NCBI RefSeq assembly: GCF_011058215.1
Contig: NZ_JAALFG010000003.1
Location: forward strand, 124,001-188,000
Direction of reading: 5' to 3'
Length of the DNA stretch: 64,000 bases
Source: Devosia aurantiaca
GTDB taxonomy: Bacteria > Pseudomonadota > Alphaproteobacteria > Rhizobiales > Devosiaceae
The notes below the pieces were generated by a model, which was not told the DNA's origin, ran no database searches, and worked only from the letters and a program-made list of their open reading frames with translations. A program made the position numbers and the translations under genes. Positions 19,522 through 29,345 of this stretch are shown piece by piece (position 1 is the first letter of the stretch; each line of letters opens with the position of its first letter).

Positions 19522-20619
19522 GACACAAGGCCTCGTTCTTCCAACTGCCGCCGCATCTCGGCGCCACGGTCAACCGCTTGCGCCTCGCGCACCCATTCTG
19601 CCAACTCGTCCAGCGAGTCTTCGAGCCGGAATTGCGGTTCGAAGCCGAGCAGTTCGCGTGCTTTGGAAATATCGGCAAAGCAATTGCGGATATCGCCCGA
19701 GCGCGCCTTGTTCATGATTTCGGGTCCAAGCTCCGGCACGCCCATAGCGCGCGCCAGCATGTTGGCGATGTCGGCGATGGCATAGGCATTGCCGCTGCCC
19801 ACGTTGATCACATGCCCGGCAGCCGATTTCTGCTCCAGCGCCAGCCGGAACGCCCGTGCCACGTCGCGCACATGGACGAAATCGCGCTTCTGCCGCCCGT
19901 CCTCGAAAATCATCGGCGACTGCCCGTTGATCAGCCGCGACGCAAAATTCGCCAACACACCTGTGTAAGGGTTCGATAACGCCTGGCCCGGGCCGAAAAC
20001 GTTGACAGGAGCGCTACGGCATCGACGCCATAGGCTTCGCCAAAGATCAGCACCGACTTTTCCTGCGCATATTTGGTCAGCGCATAGATCGAGGCGAGGT
20101 CAACCGGCTTCTGCTCGTCGGTCGGGTAGGGGTCAGCGCCGATCCATCCTGCGCCACCGGATCCCAGCGGCTTGCCTTGATGTCGGCGCCGCGGCGCCGG
20201 ATCGAGCCGGACGGGGTGCCATCCTGCGTCTGGTAGAGCCCCTCGCCATAAACGCTCATCGAGGACGCCACCACGATGCGTTTGATCGGCAGGTCGATCA
20301 TCGCTTCCAGCAGCACCGCCGTGCCCAGATCATTGCCACCCACATAGCGCGCGATTTCGTACATCGACTGCCCGACACCGACTTCCGCCGCCAGGTGCAC
20401 CACGCCGTCAATGCCCTTGAGCGCTTCCGTTACTGCCGCCTTGTCGCGCACATCGGCGCGGATCAGCTCCACACCATCCGGCGTCGCCGCAGCGGCGTCG
20501 CCATGCACCTGGTCGATCAGACTGTCGAGGATGCGCACGGAATAGCCCTGCGCCAGCAATTCCTCGGTCACATACCGTCCGATAAAGCCGCAGCCGCCGG
20601 TGATCAGTATCTGTTTCAT
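19518..20619 (-). CDS. NAD-dependent epimerase/dehydratase, dTDP-L-rhamnose 4-epimerase-like (two frameshifts)
   Basis: First gene of the minus-strand glycan operon. It starts MKQILITGGCGFIGRYVTEE at 20619 and has VRILDSLIDQVHGD, HLAAEVGVGQSM, VASSMSVYGEG and, in a middle frame, the catalytic SIYALTKYAQE. The last frame gives GVLANFASRLINGQ, EDGRQKRDFVHVRD and a C-terminal substrate lobe. Frames break at the G4 run 20129-20132 (one base lost) and around 20003-20012, where one base, or one base plus an Arg codon, is missing before FNVFGPGQ. The restored length is about 367 residues. Rhamnose-4-epimerase similarity rests on the LDxxxxQVHG pattern. Confidence 0.78.
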
Positions 20620-21004
20620 GAGTGCCCCTGGAAGGTAAGTAGCTGCTCCGCCAACCATCCCTCCAAGGCCAGGTTCCAGCCACCCATTCATCCCAAGCTG
20701 GGCTCGGGAACCTCAAGTACGAACAAAGCCTTTGTTTCAGCCGCTGCACCGAAAAACTTTGGGGTCTAATGGAACTCTGCTCAACGCTGCTGGTGCGGCC
20801 AATTATTATCCCAGATTAACATTAGACGGACGGATAAGATCTTCGTAGTCGGTGTCTGCAAGCACCAAGCCCCCGACGCCTCGGGCAACAAAGAGCTGAT
20901 AAGGCGCGGGTAGACCTCGTCTCGCTAGAGGTTCAAAATCAAAACCAGGAACAAAGCTCACGATTGCTCGATTGCAGCACACGCTGATCGAAAGGGCGGA
21001 ACTG
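20620..21004. promoter_or_regulatory. Divergent intergenic region of the glycan cluster
   Basis: These 385 bases separate the minus-strand operon (first gene ends at 20619) from ugd on the plus strand. The region must hold both promoters, but I see no convincing operator, riboswitch or small ORF. It is AT-richer than its surroundings around 20800-20830. A purine-rich AAGGGCGG precedes the ugd start. Confidence 0.4.
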
Positions 21005-22364
21005 ATGAAGATTGTTGTGTTGGGTGCAGGTTACGTTGGCCTCACCACCAGCGCCTGCCTTGCCGAACTGGGTCACGACCTCGTCTGCTGCGATATCGAT
21101 GACGCCCGCGTCGAGGCCATAAACCGCGCTCAGATTCCAATTTTCGAGCCCGGTCTTTCTGAACTCGTCGGCAAGCAGGTCGCGGCCGGTCGCCTTAGGT
21201 TCTCGACCGATGCGCAAACCTACGCCGGCCGCGCCGATGCCGTGTTCCTCGCCGTCGGCACCCCTCCGACGACCATGGCAATATCGACCTGACCTATGTA
21301 GAAGCCGCAGTGTCCGGCATCGGTCCAAGCCTTCGTCCCGACACCCTCCTCGTCGTCAAGTCCACCGTGATCCCTGGCACCGCAGCCCAGCTCAAGCAAC
21401 TCGTCGATGCCGTGCGTAGCGACACAGCCATCGCGGTTGCATCAAATCCCGAATTTTTGCGCGAAGGCTCCGCCATCTGCGACTTCACCGAAGCCGATCG
21501 CATCGTTATCGGCGCGGACGACGCCCGTTCCGAAGCCGTGCTGCGGGAAATCTACCGCCCCTCACCAGCCGCGGCATCCCCATGGTCGCAGGCAAAACCG
21601 TCAATGCCGAACTGATCAAATATGCCGCCAACGCCCTCCTTGCCCTCAAGATCGGCTTCATCAACGACATCGCCAATCTCTGCGAAGCCGTTGGCGGCGA
21701 CGTCACTGCCGTGGCTGACGGCATCGGCCGCGACCGTCGCATCGGCCCCGCTTTCCTTGCCGCCGGCCCCGGCTTCGGCGGCTCTTGCTTCCCCAAGGAC
21801 ACCCGCGCCCTCGCCAGCATCGGCCGAAGCCACGGCGCGCCGCAGCCCCTGGTTGAGGCCTTGATCGATGGCAACGACCGGCGCAAGGCCGAGCTCGCCC
21901 AGCGCATCATCGCTGCCGCGCCGTCCAACGGCCGGGTCGCCATCCTCGGCACCAGCTTTAAGGCCAACACCGACGATGTCCGCGAAGCCGCGTCTCTCGT
22001 GATCATCCCGCTGCTGCAGCAGGCCGGTCTCGACGTCCACGCCCACGATCCGCAGCCCGAAGCCGGCAAACGTCAGCTGGCGGGCGTCACATGGCACGAC
22101 GATCTGCTCGCCGCTTGCCGGGATGCCGACGTCACCGTCATCCTCACCGAATGGGATGAGTACCGCGCTCTTAACCTGAAGCAGCTGGCCGAAACCATGC
22201 ATGGCCTTCACCTGTTCGATTTCCGCAACGTCCTCTCGGGCGAGCAGGCAGCGCGCGCCGGCCTTCACTACCACGCCATCGGCCGTCCCGATGTCTTGCC
22301 GAAGGCCAAGGCGCGCGGGCAGGGCACCGTCACCAGCCTCGCCGTTGCCGCGTCTCCCGCCTGA
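21005..22364 (+). CDS. ugd: UDP-glucose 6-dehydrogenase (two frameshifts)
   Basis: Oxidises UDP-glucose to UDP-glucuronate with NAD+. The N-terminus is MKIVVLGAGYVGLTTSACLA. The middle frame gives VVKSTVIPGT and ASNPEFLREGSA near residue 150, and the last frame carries AGPGFGGSCFPKDTRAL with the catalytic Cys near residue 260, then LGTSFKANTDDVREA. Frames break at about 21268-21273 (before GNIDLTYVEA) and in the C4 run 21558-21561 (before LTSRGIP). One base at each restores a 453-residue protein, the normal size. It opens a plus-strand operon and feeds the UDP-glucuronate decarboxylase at 13026. Confidence 0.92.
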
Positions 22365-22385
22365 GCAAACCTCAAGGAGCCCTTC

Positions 22386-22649
22386 ATGAGCAGTTCAAGC
22401 ACGACCACCGATCATGACGAAATCCGCGAATGGGCCGAGGCCCGCGATGGCCATCCGGCCAAGGTCGATACCGGCGGCGAAGGCGGCATCCTGCGCATCG
22501 ATTTCGGCAAGCCCGAGGACAATCTCGAAGCCATCGAATGGGACGAGTTCTTCGACATCTTCGACGAGAACAACCTGGCCTTCCTCTACCAGGACAGGAC
22601 CGCCGACGGCGGCGAAAGCCGCTTTAATAAATTCGTGAACCGTGACTGA
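22386..22649 (+). CDS. Small acidic conserved hypothetical protein of the glycan operon
   Basis: An 87-residue protein starting MSSSSTTTDHDEIREWAEAR, with GHPAKVDTGGEGGILRIDFG and EAIEWDEFFDIFDENNLAFL followed by YQDRTADGGESRFNKFV. It is strongly acidic. Similar short proteins are sometimes labelled 1,4-alpha-glucan branching enzyme in databases, but nothing here looks like a GH13 catalytic domain, so I do not adopt that name. It lies 21 bases after ugd and abuts the dehydrogenase downstream, so it is probably cotranscribed. Function unknown. Confidence 0.75.
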   Translation: MSSSSTTTDHDEIREWAEARDGHPAKVDTGGEGGILRIDFGKPEDNLEAIEWDEFFDIFDENNLAFLYQDRTADGGESRFNKFVNRD

Positions 22650-22659
22650 GACTTCATCC

Positions 22660-23634
22660 ATGATCACCGACCAGCAGATGCAGGCCGCCATTGTTACTGG
22701 CCCCGGCACCATGCACGTGGAAAGCTTGCCTCTCCCCGAGCCCGGACCCGGCCAGGTCCGCATCAAGCTCGAGGGCTGCGGTGTCTGCGCCTCTAACCTC
22801 ACGCCCTGGGCAGGGCCGGAATGGATGAAGTTTCCGACCGAGCCTGGCGGCCTCGGCCATGAAGGCTGGGGCTTTGTCGACGCCGTCGGCTCCGATGTTG
22901 GTGATCTTAAGGTCGGTGACCGTGTCGCCGCGCTCTCCTACCATAGCTACGCCACCCACGACATTGCCGATGCCAGCGCCGTGGTGAAGCTGCCGCCCGA
23001 GCTTGCCGGCGTGCCGTTTCCCGGTGAACCGCTCGGCTGCGCCATGAACATCTTTAAGCGCGCCCAGATTTCTGCCGGCCAGACCGTCGCCATCGTCGGC
23101 ATTGGCTTTCTTGGCGCGCTCCTTACCCAGCTCGCCGTCGCTGCCGGCGCCCGCGTCATCGCCATCGGCCGTCGCCCCTTCACGCTCGATCTCGCGACCG
23201 AAATGGGCGCCGCCGAAACCATCGTCATGGATGACCACTGGAAGATCATCGAACAGGTCAAGCAACTGACAAGTGGCCAGTTCTGCGATGTCGTCATCGA
23301 AGCGGTGGGAAAACAGTGGCCGCTTGATCTTGCGGCCGAGCTCACCAAGGAACGCGGCCGGCTTGTCATCGCCGGCTACCACCAGGACGGCCCCCGGCAG
23401 GTCAACATGCAGATGTGGAACTGGCGCGGCCTCGACGTCATCAACGCTCACGAGCGCGATCCCGCAATCTACATCCAGGGCATCCGGGATGCCGTCGATG
23501 CCGTTGTCGCCGGCCGCCTCGACCCGCAAAAACTCTACACCGACCGTTTCGACCTCGCCCAGCTCGACAAGGCGCTCGATGCCACGCGCGACCGCCCCGA
23601 CGGCTTCCTCAAGGCGCTGGTGATGTATCCATGA
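22660..23634 (+). CDS. MDR-family (alcohol dehydrogenase-like) oxidoreductase
   Basis: Medium-chain dehydrogenase/reductase of about 324 residues. It has the catalytic-domain motif GCGVCASNLTPW, GLGHEGWGFVDAVGSDV, and the Rossmann motif VAIVGIGFLGALLTQLAVAAG near residue 150. The four-Cys structural-zinc lobe is absent, while CGVC and GHE could still bind catalytic zinc. An in-frame GTG at 22642 overlapping the upstream gene is an alternative start. Together with the adjacent Gfo/Idh/MocA gene it probably oxidises or reduces a sugar or cyclitol for the glycan pathway. The substrate is unknown. Confidence 0.82.
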   Translation: MITDQQMQAAIVTGPGTMHVESLPLPEPGPGQVRIKLEGCGVCASNLTPWAGPEWMKFPTEPGGLGHEGWGFVDAVGSDVGDLKVGDRVAALSYHSYATHDIADASAVVKLPPELAGVPFPGEPLGCAMNIFKRAQISAGQTVAIVGIGFLGALLTQLAVAAGARVIAIGRRPFTLDLATEMGAAETIVMDDHWKIIEQVKQLTSGQFCDVVIEAVGKQWPLDLAAELTKERGRLVIAGYHQDGPRQVNMQMWNWRGLDVINAHERDPAIYIQGIRDAVDAVVAGRLDPQKLYTDRFDLAQLDKALDATRDRPDGFLKALVMYP

Positions 23635-24626
23635 CGGCTGCCGAGAAGTTGCGGATCGGTTTTCTTGGAACCGGCCGCATCGGCACCATGCGCATGCAGT
23701 CGCTGCTCGACAGCGGCCTCATCGGAGCTGCCGCCATCGCCGATCCCAGCCCGCAAATGCTCGACGCCGCGCGCGAACTCGCTCCAGGAGCCAAGGTCGT
23801 GGATGGCCTAGAGGGCCTGCTGGCCGAAAACCTCGACGGGGTCGTCATTGCCACCCCAAGCGCTCTTCATGCAGCGCAATCCATCCAGGCGCTCGAAGCC
23901 GGCACTGCTGTCTTCTGCCAGAAACCCTTGGGCCGCACTGAAGCCGAAGTTGCCGCCGTCGTGGAAGCCAGCCGCCGCGCCGACCGGCTCCTGGGCGTCG
24001 ATCTCTCCTATCGCCATACAGCGGGCATGGTCGCCATCCGCGACCTGCTCCGCCGAGGGAGCCTCGGCAAGGTCTTCGGCATCGATCTTGTGTTCCACAA
24101 CGCTTATGGCCCGGATAAGCCCTGGTTCTTCGACAAGGCTTTGTCGGGCGGTGGGTGCGTCATGGACCTCGGCGTCCACCTCGTCGACCTCGCGCTCTGG
24201 GGCCTCGATTTTCCCAAGATCGTCTCCGCAACCGGCAACCTCTTCAGCAAGGGCCAGCCGATCGGCCCGCATAACGACGTGGTCGAGGATTATGCCAGCG
24301 CCACGCTGACACTTGGCGGCGGGACCGTGCTCCGCTTGGCCTGTTCGTGGCACCTCAATGTCGGTCGCGACGCCATCATCGAAGCCGACTTTTACGGCAC
24401 GCTAGGCGGCGCGAGCCTTAAGAACCAGAATGGCTCTTTCTTCGATTTCGGCGCCTGGCATCACACCGGCACGTCGAGCCAGGTGCTCGCCGAGCCGGAG
24501 CGCGACTGGCCGGGCGGCGCCATAATCGACTGGGCTGGAAAGCTCTCATCCGGTGCACGCTTCGATCCCGAAGCCGAGCACTTCACCGCGGTCTCCGCCG
24601 CGCTCGACCAGATCTATGGACGCTAG
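23631..24626 (+). CDS. Gfo/Idh/MocA family oxidoreductase
   Basis: NAD(P)-dependent sugar or inositol dehydrogenase family, 331 residues. The N-terminal Rossmann motif is IGFLGTGRIGTMRMQSLL, with the family signature AVFCQKPLGRTEAEV near residue 95 (Lys of the EKP-like motif) and GGGCVMDLGVHLVDLALWG near residue 170, containing Asp and His of the active site. The start overlaps the upstream stop (ATGA). With an inositol-3-phosphate synthase 5 kb downstream, an inositol- or sugar-modifying role is plausible, but specificity is not visible. Confidence 0.87.
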   Translation: MTAAEKLRIGFLGTGRIGTMRMQSLLDSGLIGAAAIADPSPQMLDAARELAPGAKVVDGLEGLLAENLDGVVIATPSALHAAQSIQALEAGTAVFCQKPLGRTEAEVAAVVEASRRADRLLGVDLSYRHTAGMVAIRDLLRRGSLGKVFGIDLVFHNAYGPDKPWFFDKALSGGGCVMDLGVHLVDLALWGLDFPKIVSATGNLFSKGQPIGPHNDVVEDYASATLTLGGGTVLRLACSWHLNVGRDAIIEADFYGTLGGASLKNQNGSFFDFGAWHHTGTSSQVLAEPERDWPGGAIIDWAGKLSSGARFDPEAEHFTAVSAALDQIYGR

Positions 24627-25686
24627 CCGTTCCGCGCCGATTGGCGTCCTGACCTTTCATCGTTGCATCAACTATGGCTCCTACTGGCAGGCGCGCTGCC
24701 TCGTCGAAGGCCTTATCGCCCGCGGTCACAATGCAGTGCTGCTCGACTATCAGTCATCGCGCATCGACCGTGCCGAATGGCGCGTCGCCCTCCGGCCCGC
24801 ACAGGGTTTTTGGGGCGAGCGCGAGGACCGCAAGCTTTATGCGGAAAAAACGCGAAAGTTCTTCGCCGCCTTCGAGACCCTGCCGCTGTCGCGATCATTT
24901 CCCTTGGACGAACCGGAAAGAGCCGGATCCTTCGATCTGGTCGTGGTCGGCAGCGACGAAGTCTTCAACCTCCGCCACCCCTGGTTTGGCGGTGAGACGC
25001 TTTTCTATGGCGAAGGCCTACGCGCCAAGCGCCGCGCCTCCTATGCGGCCAGCTTCGGCAACCAGTCCTACGAGCTCGATCATCCCTGGGTCGAGCGCCT
25101 GCGCAACTTCGACGACGTGGCCGTGCGTGACGCCAATTCCGCTGGCATCGTCAGCAAGGCACTTGGGCTCGAGCCAGTGATGGTGCTCGATCCGGTACTG
25201 CAATTTCCCGAGATCATCGAGCCGGCACCGGTGCACGAGCGTCCGCCCTATATCGCCCTTTACGGCCACGGCATGCCCGACTGGTTTGCGCAGAAAGTCC
25301 GCGCCTTCGCCGATCGCATCGGGCGCCAGATCGTCAGCATTGGCTATCGTAACTGGTGGGCCGACGAGAGCTGGATCGACGCAGGTCCCGCCGAATTTGC
25401 CGGCTTCATCGCCAGGGCCGATGCCGTCGTGACCAACTTCTTTCACGGCTGCGTCTTCGCCATGGTCAACAACAAACCCTTCGGTACCGCACCGTCCGAC
25501 TATCGTTCCAACAAGGTCCGCGACCTCGTCAACGCCTTGGATGCGCAGCTTCATCTTGTCACCGAAGCAAACGCCGACGCAGACTACGATCGCCTGCTCG
25601 GCACACCGCTGAACCCGATGATCGGTGCCCGCATCGCTACCCTGCGCCAAAGCTCGGAAAGCTATCTCGATGGCATCCTCGCCTGA
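24616..25686 (+). CDS. Polysaccharide pyruvyl transferase family protein
   Basis: A 356-residue member of the PF04230 family (CsaB/ExoV-like), which adds ketal-linked pyruvate to sugars. It begins IGVLTFHRCINYGSYWQA, the usual N-terminal signature, then LVVVGSDEVFNLRHPWFGG near residue 110, RRASYAASFGNQ, and ADAVVTNFFHGCVFAMVNN near residue 275, the conserved xFHG motif. It overlaps the upstream gene by 11 bases and the next by 17. Pairing with an FrhB-like protein is a recurrent arrangement in bacterial exopolysaccharide clusters. Confidence 0.88.
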   Translation: MDASRSAPIGVLTFHRCINYGSYWQARCLVEGLIARGHNAVLLDYQSSRIDRAEWRVALRPAQGFWGEREDRKLYAEKTRKFFAAFETLPLSRSFPLDEPERAGSFDLVVVGSDEVFNLRHPWFGGETLFYGEGLRAKRRASYAASFGNQSYELDHPWVERLRNFDDVAVRDANSAGIVSKALGLEPVMVLDPVLQFPEIIEPAPVHERPPYIALYGHGMPDWFAQKVRAFADRIGRQIVSIGYRNWWADESWIDAGPAEFAGFIARADAVVTNFFHGCVFAMVNNKPFGTAPSDYRSNKVRDLVNALDAQLHLVTEANADADYDRLLGTPLNPMIGARIATLRQSSESYLDGILA

Positions 25687-27048
25687 GGCGCTGAGCCCCC
25701 AAGAGATCGTCAAGGGCGGTATGTGCATCGGCTGCGGCAGCTGTGTTGCGGCGCTGCAGCCTGACCGCGCTGACATGACCTTCGACCGCTACGGGCAGTA
25801 CAAGCCGCAAGGCGCCTTTACGGAAGAAAGCAGCACCCGTTTCGCCCAGCTCTGTCCATTCTCCCCCAATGCGCGCAACGAAGACCACCTCAGCGCCGAA
25901 CGCTTCCCCGCCGCGCCAAACCGCGACGCCCGCCTAGGCCGCTTCGAAGCCGCCTATGTTGGCGCTGTGGCCGAACCCGATTTCCGCAGCAATGGCAGTT
26001 CCGGCGGCATGGTCAGCTGGGTCGCCGCCGAACTCTTGCGCCGCGGCCTCGTCGATGGCGTCGCTCACGTTAAACCCTCAGGGGAGGGGGCTTTTTCCGC
26101 TACAGCATCTCCCGTACCCTCGATAAACTCCACGCCGGCGCCAAGTCGCGCTACTATCCGGTCGAGCTCTCCGAAGTGCTGGACCAGATCCGCGCCACAC
26201 CCGGCCGTTACGCTGTCGTCGGCGTCCCCTGCTTCATCAAGGCCGTACACCTCCTGCGCGCGCAGGACGAGCTCTTCCGCACCCGCATCGCCTTCACCCT
26301 CGGTCTTTTCTGCGGCCACATGAAAAGTGCGCGCCTCGTGGAAAGCTTCGCCTGGCAGACCGACACCGCGATCGACGCCGTCGCCCGCGCCGAATATCGC
26401 CTCAAGGGACCCGAACGTCCCGCCAACTGGTACACCGCCCAGCTGACGCTCAAAGACGGCGAGGTCCGACAAAAGGACTGGTTCTACCTCGCCGATGGCG
26501 ACTGGGGCGCCGGATTCTTCCAGAACTCGGCCTGCAATTGGTGCGACGACGTCCTCGCCGAAACCGCCGACATTTCTTTCGGCGACGCCTGGGTCGAACC
26601 CTATTCCTCCGATTGGCGCGGCACCAATGTCGCCGTCGTCCGCTCGCCGCTCATGCTAAAGCTGATCGACGCAGGCATCGCCCAAGGCCGTCTCGAACTC
26701 AAACCGGTGGACGCCGACTATATAGCCGACACCCAGGCCGCTGGTTTGCGCCAACGCCGCGAGGGCCTCGCCTATCGCCTCGCCTGGCACAAACGCGGTC
26801 TGCGCCCCCGCAAGCGCGTCTCCCCCAGCACCGACCTGCCATTCCCCCGCAAGCTGATCTATCGCCTGCGCTACGGCATTAGCGCCTGGAGCCACCGCTT
26901 GTTCTGGCTCTCCCGCTGCGTCAAACAGCCCCAGCTCTATCTCGGCTGGGCACGCGCCTCGCTCCAGCTATACCAAGGCTTAAGCTACGGCCGCGGTCGG
27001 CCGGGAGTCCTCGCCCGAAAGCTAGGGCTCACCAAGCGCAACGACTAG
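25670..27048 (+). CDS. Coenzyme F420 hydrogenase/dehydrogenase beta subunit (FrhB) family protein (one frameshift)
   Basis: Iron-sulfur flavoprotein-like protein of the FrhB family, as found in polysaccharide clusters. An N-terminal cluster motif GMCIGCGSC is near residue 20, with LCPF near 65. NGSSGGMVSWVAAELLRRG follows near 110. After the frame break come GVPCFIKAVHLLR, the second Cys group in NSACNWCDDVLAETADISFG, and GDAWVEPY. The break is in the T5 run at 26092-26096, where one T restores 459 residues. A role in reductive sugar modification alongside the pyruvyl transferase is an inference. Confidence 0.85.
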
Positions 27049-27985
27049 AGCGCCAGCACAGGTGACCCGTCCGGCGCCGCAGCATATGCCTGCACCTGTC
27101 GCGGCGCATACCGCTCGATCATCTGCGCACAAAACGCCGCAAATTCTTCCGGCACTTGCGGCGGACTGGTGTGGTGCGGCGCGACGCCCCGATGCTCCGG
27201 CGTAAAGCAGAACGTCACCGTGACCTTGAAGTCTTCCAGCGCTTCCATCTGCCGATCGAACCAGGCCAAAGCATCGGGCCTAAAGCTGTCGGCCCAGGAA
27301 AGTCCCGTGCGCAGATGCGTCACACCCAGCTGCTTCATCAGCCTGACGGCATCGTCGAGGCGCGGATCGAGGTAATGGAACCACTGCACTAGGCCCATTT
27401 CCGGCGTGTGCTTGGCAAACTCCTCGAGCGACGGTTTTGGCGTTCCGTCTTCTCGCACCAGGCCCATATAGAAGTGCCGGTAATACGACGAACCCTCCGC
27501 CTCGCGATGCCGGGTTGTCGCGCCCCATTCCTGCGGCAGGTCGAAGAGGCTGTACCACTGGATCCGCTCGGCATTGCCCTTGAGCAGTTCGGCGGTTCGC
27601 TGCAGTCCCCAGACCTGCACCTCTTCCGCCCCGAATGTAGAAATTCCCACCTCGCTGACCCATACCGGCAAGTCGGTCACCACCCGGATCTCATCGAGCT
27701 TTTGGGCCACTCATGGATAGACCAGAGGTTCCAGTCGAGAGGAAAGCCATGCACGGCAACGGCATTAACCCGGTCCAGCACGCCATAGCGCTTCATGCGG
27801 TTCATGAAGGACGGATCGATCGGCGAAATACCGCCAAGCACCCGGATCACCTGCGCATTGGCCTCGGCAATCGCATCTGCGGCAAGGTTGACCATCTGGC
27901 CGAACCGCACCCATTCCGGGTCGATTTCAGGATCCCAATGGGACTTGTTGTTGGGCTCGTTCCAGATCATAGCCGCTTCGATCAT
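27045..27985 (-). CDS. Glycoside hydrolase-like TIM-barrel protein with swapped halves (one frameshift)
   Basis: Clan GH-A-like enzyme of about 313 residues. The acid/base motif MIWNEPNNKSHWDPE sits at the very N-terminus, and the nucleophile candidate LPVWVSEVGISTF near residue 105. The barrel's early strands (GVTHLRTGLSWADSFRPDAL, VTVTFCFTPEHRG, HHTSPPQVPEEFAAF) come after them, at the C-terminus. In conventional order these strands precede the NEP motif, so the gene appears circularly permuted. The frame breaks in the G3 run at 27704-27706 and one base joins the parts. The start overlaps the methyltransferase stop. b-Xylosidase-like activity is a guess. Confidence 0.72.
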
Positions 27986-28740
27986 GCGGTGGCTCCCTTG
28001 GCTGGGTAGATAGGCTTGGCATCGTCCGACTGCGTCACGGCGCGGCAGATATAGACCTCGGCTTCCGGATGCGCGGTGATCTCGAAGCCCGCACTGCGCA
28101 ACAGCGCCTCGGCCGCCGCCGCATTGGGCACGAACCAGTTGGTCGGATCGTTCGAGTAGCGCTTCTCGATGAAGTGCAGTTTGGGAAACGCCGGATCGTC
28201 GAACAGCGCCGTTTCGGTAAAGGGATAATCCTCGGCAAGCTGCGGCACCTCCGTGCTGCCGCGTTGCATGGACTGGAACACCAGAATGTCCTTGGCGACA
28301 TGCTCGCGGATCAGGTCCAGCGCCAGAAGCGGATGGCGGAGGTGATAGAGGACGCCCATGAAGATCACGACATCGAACTTTTCGCCCAGCGCCCCCACGT
28401 CATAGACCGAGAGCTTGCGGAATTCGATCTCGACCCCCGCGACTTCCGCCGCAAACCGCGCCTGCGCCAGGTAGCGATCGTCGAAATCGACGCCAACCAC
28501 CCGCTCGGCACCGCGCTTTTTCATCTCGATCGAGTAAAACCCTGCATTGCAGCCGATATCGAGCACCGTCTTGCCCGTAAGGTCCGCCGGAATGGCATCG
28601 GCAAACTTGCGATATTTCCGGTTCGGATAGTCGCCCAGAAAATGGTTAGGCGCCGTCCTGATGCCGCCGATCTCGATATTGTGGAACCAGGGTCCGAGTT
28701 CCTCGACCCGCTTGGCGATCTCGTCTGTCGAAAGGACCAT
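27982..28740 (-). CDS. Class I SAM-dependent methyltransferase
   Basis: A 252-residue methyltransferase with motif I VLDIGCNAGFYSIEMKKRGA near residue 60 and motif II VVGVDFDDRYL. The segment VVIFMGVLYHLRHPLLALD near residue 125 resembles the tRNA mo5U34 methyltransferase (CmoB) fold. The N-terminus GPWFHNIEIGGIRTAP and FLGDYPNRKYRKFA match a subgroup that I associate with glycan clusters (TIGR04290-like). It overlaps the hydrolase gene by 4 bases and lies 8 bases after the phosphatase. The acceptor is unknown. Confidence 0.83.
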   Translation of the reverse strand: MVLSTDEIAKRVEELGPWFHNIEIGGIRTAPNHFLGDYPNRKYRKFADAIPADLTGKTVLDIGCNAGFYSIEMKKRGAERVVGVDFDDRYLAQARFAAEVAGVEIEFRKLSVYDVGALGEKFDVVIFMGVLYHLRHPLLALDLIREHVAKDILVFQSMQRGSTEVPQLAEDYPFTETALFDDPAFPKLHFIEKRYSNDPTNWFVPNAAAAEALLRSAGFEITAHPEAEVYICRAVTQSDDAKPIYPAKGATA

Positions 28741-28748
28741 GGGGCCTC

Positions 28749-29345
28749 CTATGGGGTGACTTCGTTAAGCGTGATGAGCTTGCCGCCCCAGTTGCCCACC
28801 ACGATCGTGGTGATCGAAGCCGGGCTGATCTCGAAGCGCTGCCAGCTGTCGATCGGCAGGCCGAGCACATGGCCGACAATGGCCTTGATCACATCGGCAT
28901 GGCTGACCAGCGCGATGCGGCGGTCCGCACCAGAAATAATTGGCCGGAGAAAACCCAGGGCTCGCTGCTGCACATCGAGCATGGTTTCGCCCGCCGGCGT
29001 CTGGCTGAGGCTGCGCACACTGTTCCACTGCTGCCAGTCCTCACGCGCGTTGAGTACCTCGAAGGTCGATCCCGACCAGTCGCCGAAATCGATCTCGTCC
29101 AGCGCCTCCGCCGTTTCGACCGCCATGCCACCACGCGCCTCTGCCACCGCCCGTGCTGTCTGCTGCGTGCGCTCTCGCGGGCTGGCGTAAAGCGCGTCAA
29201 AGCTCTCGCGCTTCATGGTCTGCCCTAGCCGCTTCGCCTGCGCCAGGCCATCGGGCCCGAGGTTGATCCCCGGCGTGCGGCCCGCAAGAAACCCGCCGAC
29301 ATTGTCATGCGCCGCGTGTCGCAACAGAAAGATTGTTGCCGTCAC
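28749..29345 (-). CDS. Histidine phosphatase family protein
   Basis: Phosphoglycerate-mutase-like phosphatase of 198 residues. It has the catalytic LLRHAAHD near residue 8, [19 protein letters not shown] near 50, the acid region [11 protein letters not shown] near 83, and the second catalytic His in [15 protein letters not shown] near 150. It overlaps inositol-3-phosphate synthase by 4 bases, so removal of phosphate from a product of that pathway is an attractive but unproven role. Confidence 0.87.
   Translation of the reverse strand: MTATIFLLRHAAHDNVGGFLAGRTPGINLGPDGLAQAKRLGQTMKRESFDALYASPRERTQQTARAVAEARGGMAVETAEALDEIDFGDWSGSTFEVLNAREDWQQWNSVRSLSQTPAGETMLDVQQRALGFLRPIISGADRRIALVSHADVIKAIVGHVLGLPIDSWQRFEISPASITTIVVGNWGGKLITLNEVTP

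Noticed and set aside
20620..21004. Small gene or non-coding RNA in the divergent gap
   Set aside because: No ORF has a ribosome site or typical codon use, and no strong terminator or conserved hairpin is visible.
22386..22649. 1,4-alpha-glucan branching enzyme
   Set aside because: The protein has only 87 residues and no GH13 catalytic motifs; the label would be a database artefact.
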